Assembly: GCA_943324395.2 (NCBI GenBank)
Contig: CALPLL020000088.1
Span: 1-7,518, forward strand
DNA: 7,518 nt
Reading direction: 5' to 3'
Source of the DNA: Rhizobium sp. Q54
Lineage (GTDB): Bacteria > Bacteroidota > Bacteroidia > Flavobacteriales > Flavobacteriaceae
This document shows positions 5,346-7,518 of this stretch, piece after piece. The position numbers and the translations under genes were made by a program. Positions within the stretch are counted from its first letter, which is position 1. Each line of letters begins with the position of its first letter. The notes below the pieces were generated by a model. The model was not told the DNA's origin. It searched no databases and saw only the letters and a list, made by a program, of their open reading frames with translations.

Positions 5346-6998
5346 ATGCTAGCTTCACTTTCAATAAGTAATTTTGCTTTGATTGATAAATTAGGAATTG
5401 ATTTTTCTGATGGATTTTCAATTATAACTGGTGAAACGGGTGCCGGAAAATCAATTTTACTCGGTGCTTTAGGATTAGTTTTAGGAAAAAGAGCCGACTT
5501 GTCTTCCCTTAAAAATAAAGAGGAGAAATGTGTTATTGAGGCTCATTTCCAAATTGCAAATTACAAACTTCAACCTTTTTTTGAATCCAATGATTTAGAT
5601 TATGAGGACGAAACTATAATTCGAAGAGAAATATTGCCTTCAGGAAAATCTAGAGCCTTTATAAATGACAGCCCAGTGAATCTTCAGGAATTGCAAGAGC
5701 TAAGTGTATTTCTAATTGATATTCATTCTCAACATCAAACTCAAGAGCTTTCAGAAGAACTTTTTCAATTTCAAATAATTGATTCAGTTGCTCATAATCA
5801 AGAGAATATTAATTTATACTCAGCAATTTTAAGTTCTTTTAAAAAAGATAAATCACAACTTTCAACTCTTACTTCTAAATTACAATCGCTATTAAAAGAG
5901 CAAGATTACAATACATTTCTATTAGAAGAATTGTTGTCGGCTAAGTTAAAAGTGAAGGATCAAGAGGAATTAGAACAAGTATATGAACAGCTTAATAATG
6001 TCGAATTTATTAAGGAAAATATAGATAAATCTTTGGCTTTAGCCAATGAGGAGCAATTTGGAATACTTCAAAATCTTAAGGAAATTAAAATTGCCTTACA
6101 GAAAACAATTGCTTTTTCACCAGAATACCAATCCTTATTTGACAGAATTAATAGCGTAACTATTGAATTTGACGACATCATCAGTGAATTAAGTCAGCAA
6201 ACTGAAAATTTAGTTCACGATCCTGAAAATTTAGAATTGGTCAATCAAAAATTGCAAAACATTTATAATCTACAAAAGAAACACCAAGTTAACTCGGTTG
6301 CAGAACTTTTAGATATTCAAAATGATTTGGACAATAAAGTGGTTTCAGTAGTAGAATTAGAATTTGAGATAAATAAATTGGCTGCTAAAATCGAAAAAGC
6401 AACCACTGAATTAGATACTTTAGCAATTAATATACGCAACAATAGATTAAAAGCTGTTCCTGTATTATCTGAAAAATTGATATTTATTTTAGAACAATTG
6501 GGAATGCCAAACGTTCGTTTTAATATGGAATTAAAAGAAACGGATCACTATTTTGCAAATGGGAAAGACGAATTACAATTTTTATTTTCTGCCAATAAAG
6601 GTTCTGATTTCGGATTATTGAAAAAGGTAGCATCGGGTGGTGAATTATCAAGAATAATGCTTGCAGTAAAAGGAATTTTGGCGCAATATTCTAGTTTACC
6701 CACCATAATATTTGATGAAATTGATACTGGTGTTTCCGGTGAAATTGCTAATAAAATGGCAGCTATTATGAAAGACATGAGCGGTAAAATGCAAGTTTTT
6801 TCAATTACACATTTACCACAAATTGCCGCAAAAGGAAAAATGCATTATAAAGTATATAAGTCGATTCAGGGTAACACGACTATTTCAGAATTAAAACTGC
6901 TCACATTTGAAGAAAGAATTGTTGAAATTGCAGAAATGCTATCTGGAAAAGACATTTCTGATTCTGCTTTAAATCACGCAAAAGCCTTATTAAATTAA
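5346..6998 (+). CDS. recN: DNA repair protein RecN
   Basis: RecN is an SMC-like ATPase recruited to double-strand breaks, where it holds DNA ends or sister strands for RecA-dependent repair. At 550 residues it is the usual length. The N-terminal head has the start LASLSISNFALIDKLGIDF and the Walker A motif GETGAGKS at 29-36. A Q-loop-like segment DIHSQHQTQ begins at 125. Residues about 150-370 are Glu/Lys/Leu/Gln-rich coiled coil. The C-terminal head carries the ABC signature SGGELSR at 430-436, Walker B IIFDEIDTGVSG with Asp457 and Glu458, and the switch His489 in SITHLPQ. All catalytic motifs are intact. It begins 24 bp after porD. A partial -7-like box (TAGGTTTA at 5322-5329, 7 of 8) lies directly upstream, so an extra promoter is possible, but read-through from the bamD promoter is the simpler view. 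I see no LexA-type SOS box. Confidence 0.96.
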   Translation: MLASLSISNFALIDKLGIDFSDGFSIITGETGAGKSILLGALGLVLGKRADLSSLKNKEEKCVIEAHFQIANYKLQPFFESNDLDYEDETIIRREILPSGKSRAFINDSPVNLQELQELSVFLIDIHSQHQTQELSEELFQFQIIDSVAHNQENINLYSAILSSFKKDKSQLSTLTSKLQSLLKEQDYNTFLLEELLSAKLKVKDQEELEQVYEQLNNVEFIKENIDKSLALANEEQFGILQNLKEIKIALQKTIAFSPEYQSLFDRINSVTIEFDDIISELSQQTENLVHDPENLELVNQKLQNIYNLQKKHQVNSVAELLDIQNDLDNKVVSVVELEFEINKLAAKIEKATTELDTLAINIRNNRLKAVPVLSEKLIFILEQLGMPNVRFNMELKETDHYFANGKDELQFLFSANKGSDFGLLKKVASGGELSRIMLAVKGILAQYSSLPTIIFDEIDTGVSGEIANKMAAIMKDMSGKMQVFSITHLPQIAAKGKMHYKVYKSIQGNTTISELKLLTFEERIVEIAEMLSGKDISDSALNHAKALLN

Positions 6999-7015
6999 AT
7001 ATTTTTTTAATTTTG
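6987..7015 (+). promoter_or_regulatory. Putative fabV promoter
   Basis: The -7 box TAATTTTG at 7008-7015 matches TAnnTTTG. A weak -33-like TTA lies at 6987-6989, 18 bases upstream, within the last codons of recN. Transcription would start near 7019-7022, giving a leader of about 43 bases to the ATG at 7064. No terminator hairpin separates recN from this promoter, so read-through from the cluster upstream remains possible. Confidence 0.5.
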
Positions 7016-7063
7016 CAACACAATAAATACAACTACTATTATTAATTAGTTTAAAATAAGAAA

Positions 7064-7518
7064 ATGATTATAGAACCAAGAATGAGAGGGTTTATTTGCT
7101 TAACAGCACATCCAAAAGGTTGTGAGCAAAGTGTAAAAAATCAAATTGAATATGTTAAATCAAAAGGACCAATTGATGGAGCTAAAAAAGTTCTAGTTAT
7201 TGGAGCATCAACAGGATTTGGTTTGGCATCAAGAATTACAAGTGCTTTTGGTTCAAATGCCTCTACTATTGGTGTATTTTTTGAAAAACCACCTTCAGAA
7301 GGAAAAACTGCTTCACCAGGTTGGTATAATTCAGCAGCTTTTGAAAAATTAGCTCATGAATCAGGATTGTACGCAAAAAGTATCAATGGTGATGCTTTTT
7401 CAAATGAAATAAAACAACAAACTATCGATTTAATTAAAGCCGATTTAGGGCAAATTGATTTGGTTATATATAGTTTAGCATCACCAGTTAGGTTAAATCC
7501 AAATACTGGTATTTTGCA
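7064..7518 (+). CDS. fabV: Enoyl-ACP / trans-2-enoyl-CoA reductase FabV, partial (3' end outside window)
   Basis: FabV reduces the trans-2 double bond of enoyl-ACP (or enoyl-CoA) with NADH, the last step of each fatty-acid elongation round; it is cytoplasmic and a larger relative of FabI within the short-chain dehydrogenase superfamily. The frame stays open from the ATG at 7064 to the edge: 151 codons of an expected total near 400. Visible landmarks are the start [20 protein letters not shown], the dinucleotide loop [11 protein letters not shown] at 47-57, FFEKP at 72-76 (the acidic Glu74 fits NADH preference), the [10 protein letters not shown] segment at 80-89 and YSLASPVR at 136-143. The catalytic Tyr and Lys lie beyond the window, so intactness cannot be confirmed. 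The alternative, a trans-2-enoyl-CoA reductase of the TER type, is the same family and cannot be separated on sequence. FabV-type enzymes are known to be little affected by triclosan. Confidence 0.93.
   Translation, partial: MIIEPRMRGFICLTAHPKGCEQSVKNQIEYVKSKGPIDGAKKVLVIGASTGFGLASRITSAFGSNASTIGVFFEKPPSEGKTASPGWYNSAAFEKLAHESGLYAKSINGDAFSNEIKQQTIDLIKADLGQIDLVIYSLASPVRLNPNTGIL

Noticed and set aside
6548..6778. Minus-strand open frame of 76 codons inside recN
   Set aside because: Antisense to the RecN signature and Walker B region, which is plainly the real coding strand.
1..7518. Mobile elements, CRISPR arrays, tRNA/rRNA genes, defence or phage modules
   Set aside because: I looked on both strands and found no transposase, spaced direct repeats, clover-leaf-like segment or foreign base composition; the window is nearly filled by recognisable housekeeping genes.

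Overview
The window looks like ordinary chromosomal core sequence from a low-GC member of the Bacteroidota, most likely Flavobacteriaceae and probably Flavobacterium or a close relative. Several things point that way. The genes are very AT-rich. Intergenic regions carry TAnnTTTG-type -7 boxes rather than TATAAT, and starts lack Shine-Dalgarno sequences. Protein families typical of the phylum are present: a DUF6913 protein, DUF4835/PorD, a divergent RNA polymerase omega and FabV. The gene order bamD - rpoZ - coaBC - DUF4835 - recN is also familiar from flavobacteria.

Layout. (1) Positions 1-486, minus strand, hold the N-terminal part of a lipoprotein that is a stand-alone 5'-nucleotidase C-terminal domain; the gene runs off the left edge. 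(2) A 47-bp divergent spacer (487-533) with a 14-bp perfect palindrome leads into a two-gene plus-strand unit: a 172-aa DUF6913 protein and dapA (lysine/diaminopimelate synthesis), 11 bp apart. (3) A 128-bp gap (1943-2070) holds the clearest promoter of the window, TTG-N19-TAAATTTG. It drives a tight plus-strand cluster: bamD (outer-membrane protein assembly lipoprotein), rpoZ (omega), coaBC (coenzyme A synthesis), porD/DUF4835 (exported, linked by name to type IX secretion) and recN (double-strand-break repair). Spacings are 10 bp, 6 bp, an 11-bp overlap and 24 bp. (4) A 65-bp gap with another -7 box precedes fabV (NADH-dependent enoyl-thioester reductase), which is cut by the right edge.

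The cluster joins envelope assembly, transcription, cofactor supply and DNA repair. This is a housekeeping arrangement rather than one pathway. I see no mobile element, CRISPR array, tRNA, rRNA, phage gene or defence system, and no sign of horizontal transfer. No stretch above 300 bases lacks a gene. I found no new biological system. The points most worth a second look are the missing canonical active-site Cys and Asn in CoaBC, a leader hairpin with a five-codon mini-ORF ahead of bamD, the palindromic divergent promoter, and the uncharacterised DUF6913 protein coupled to dapA.
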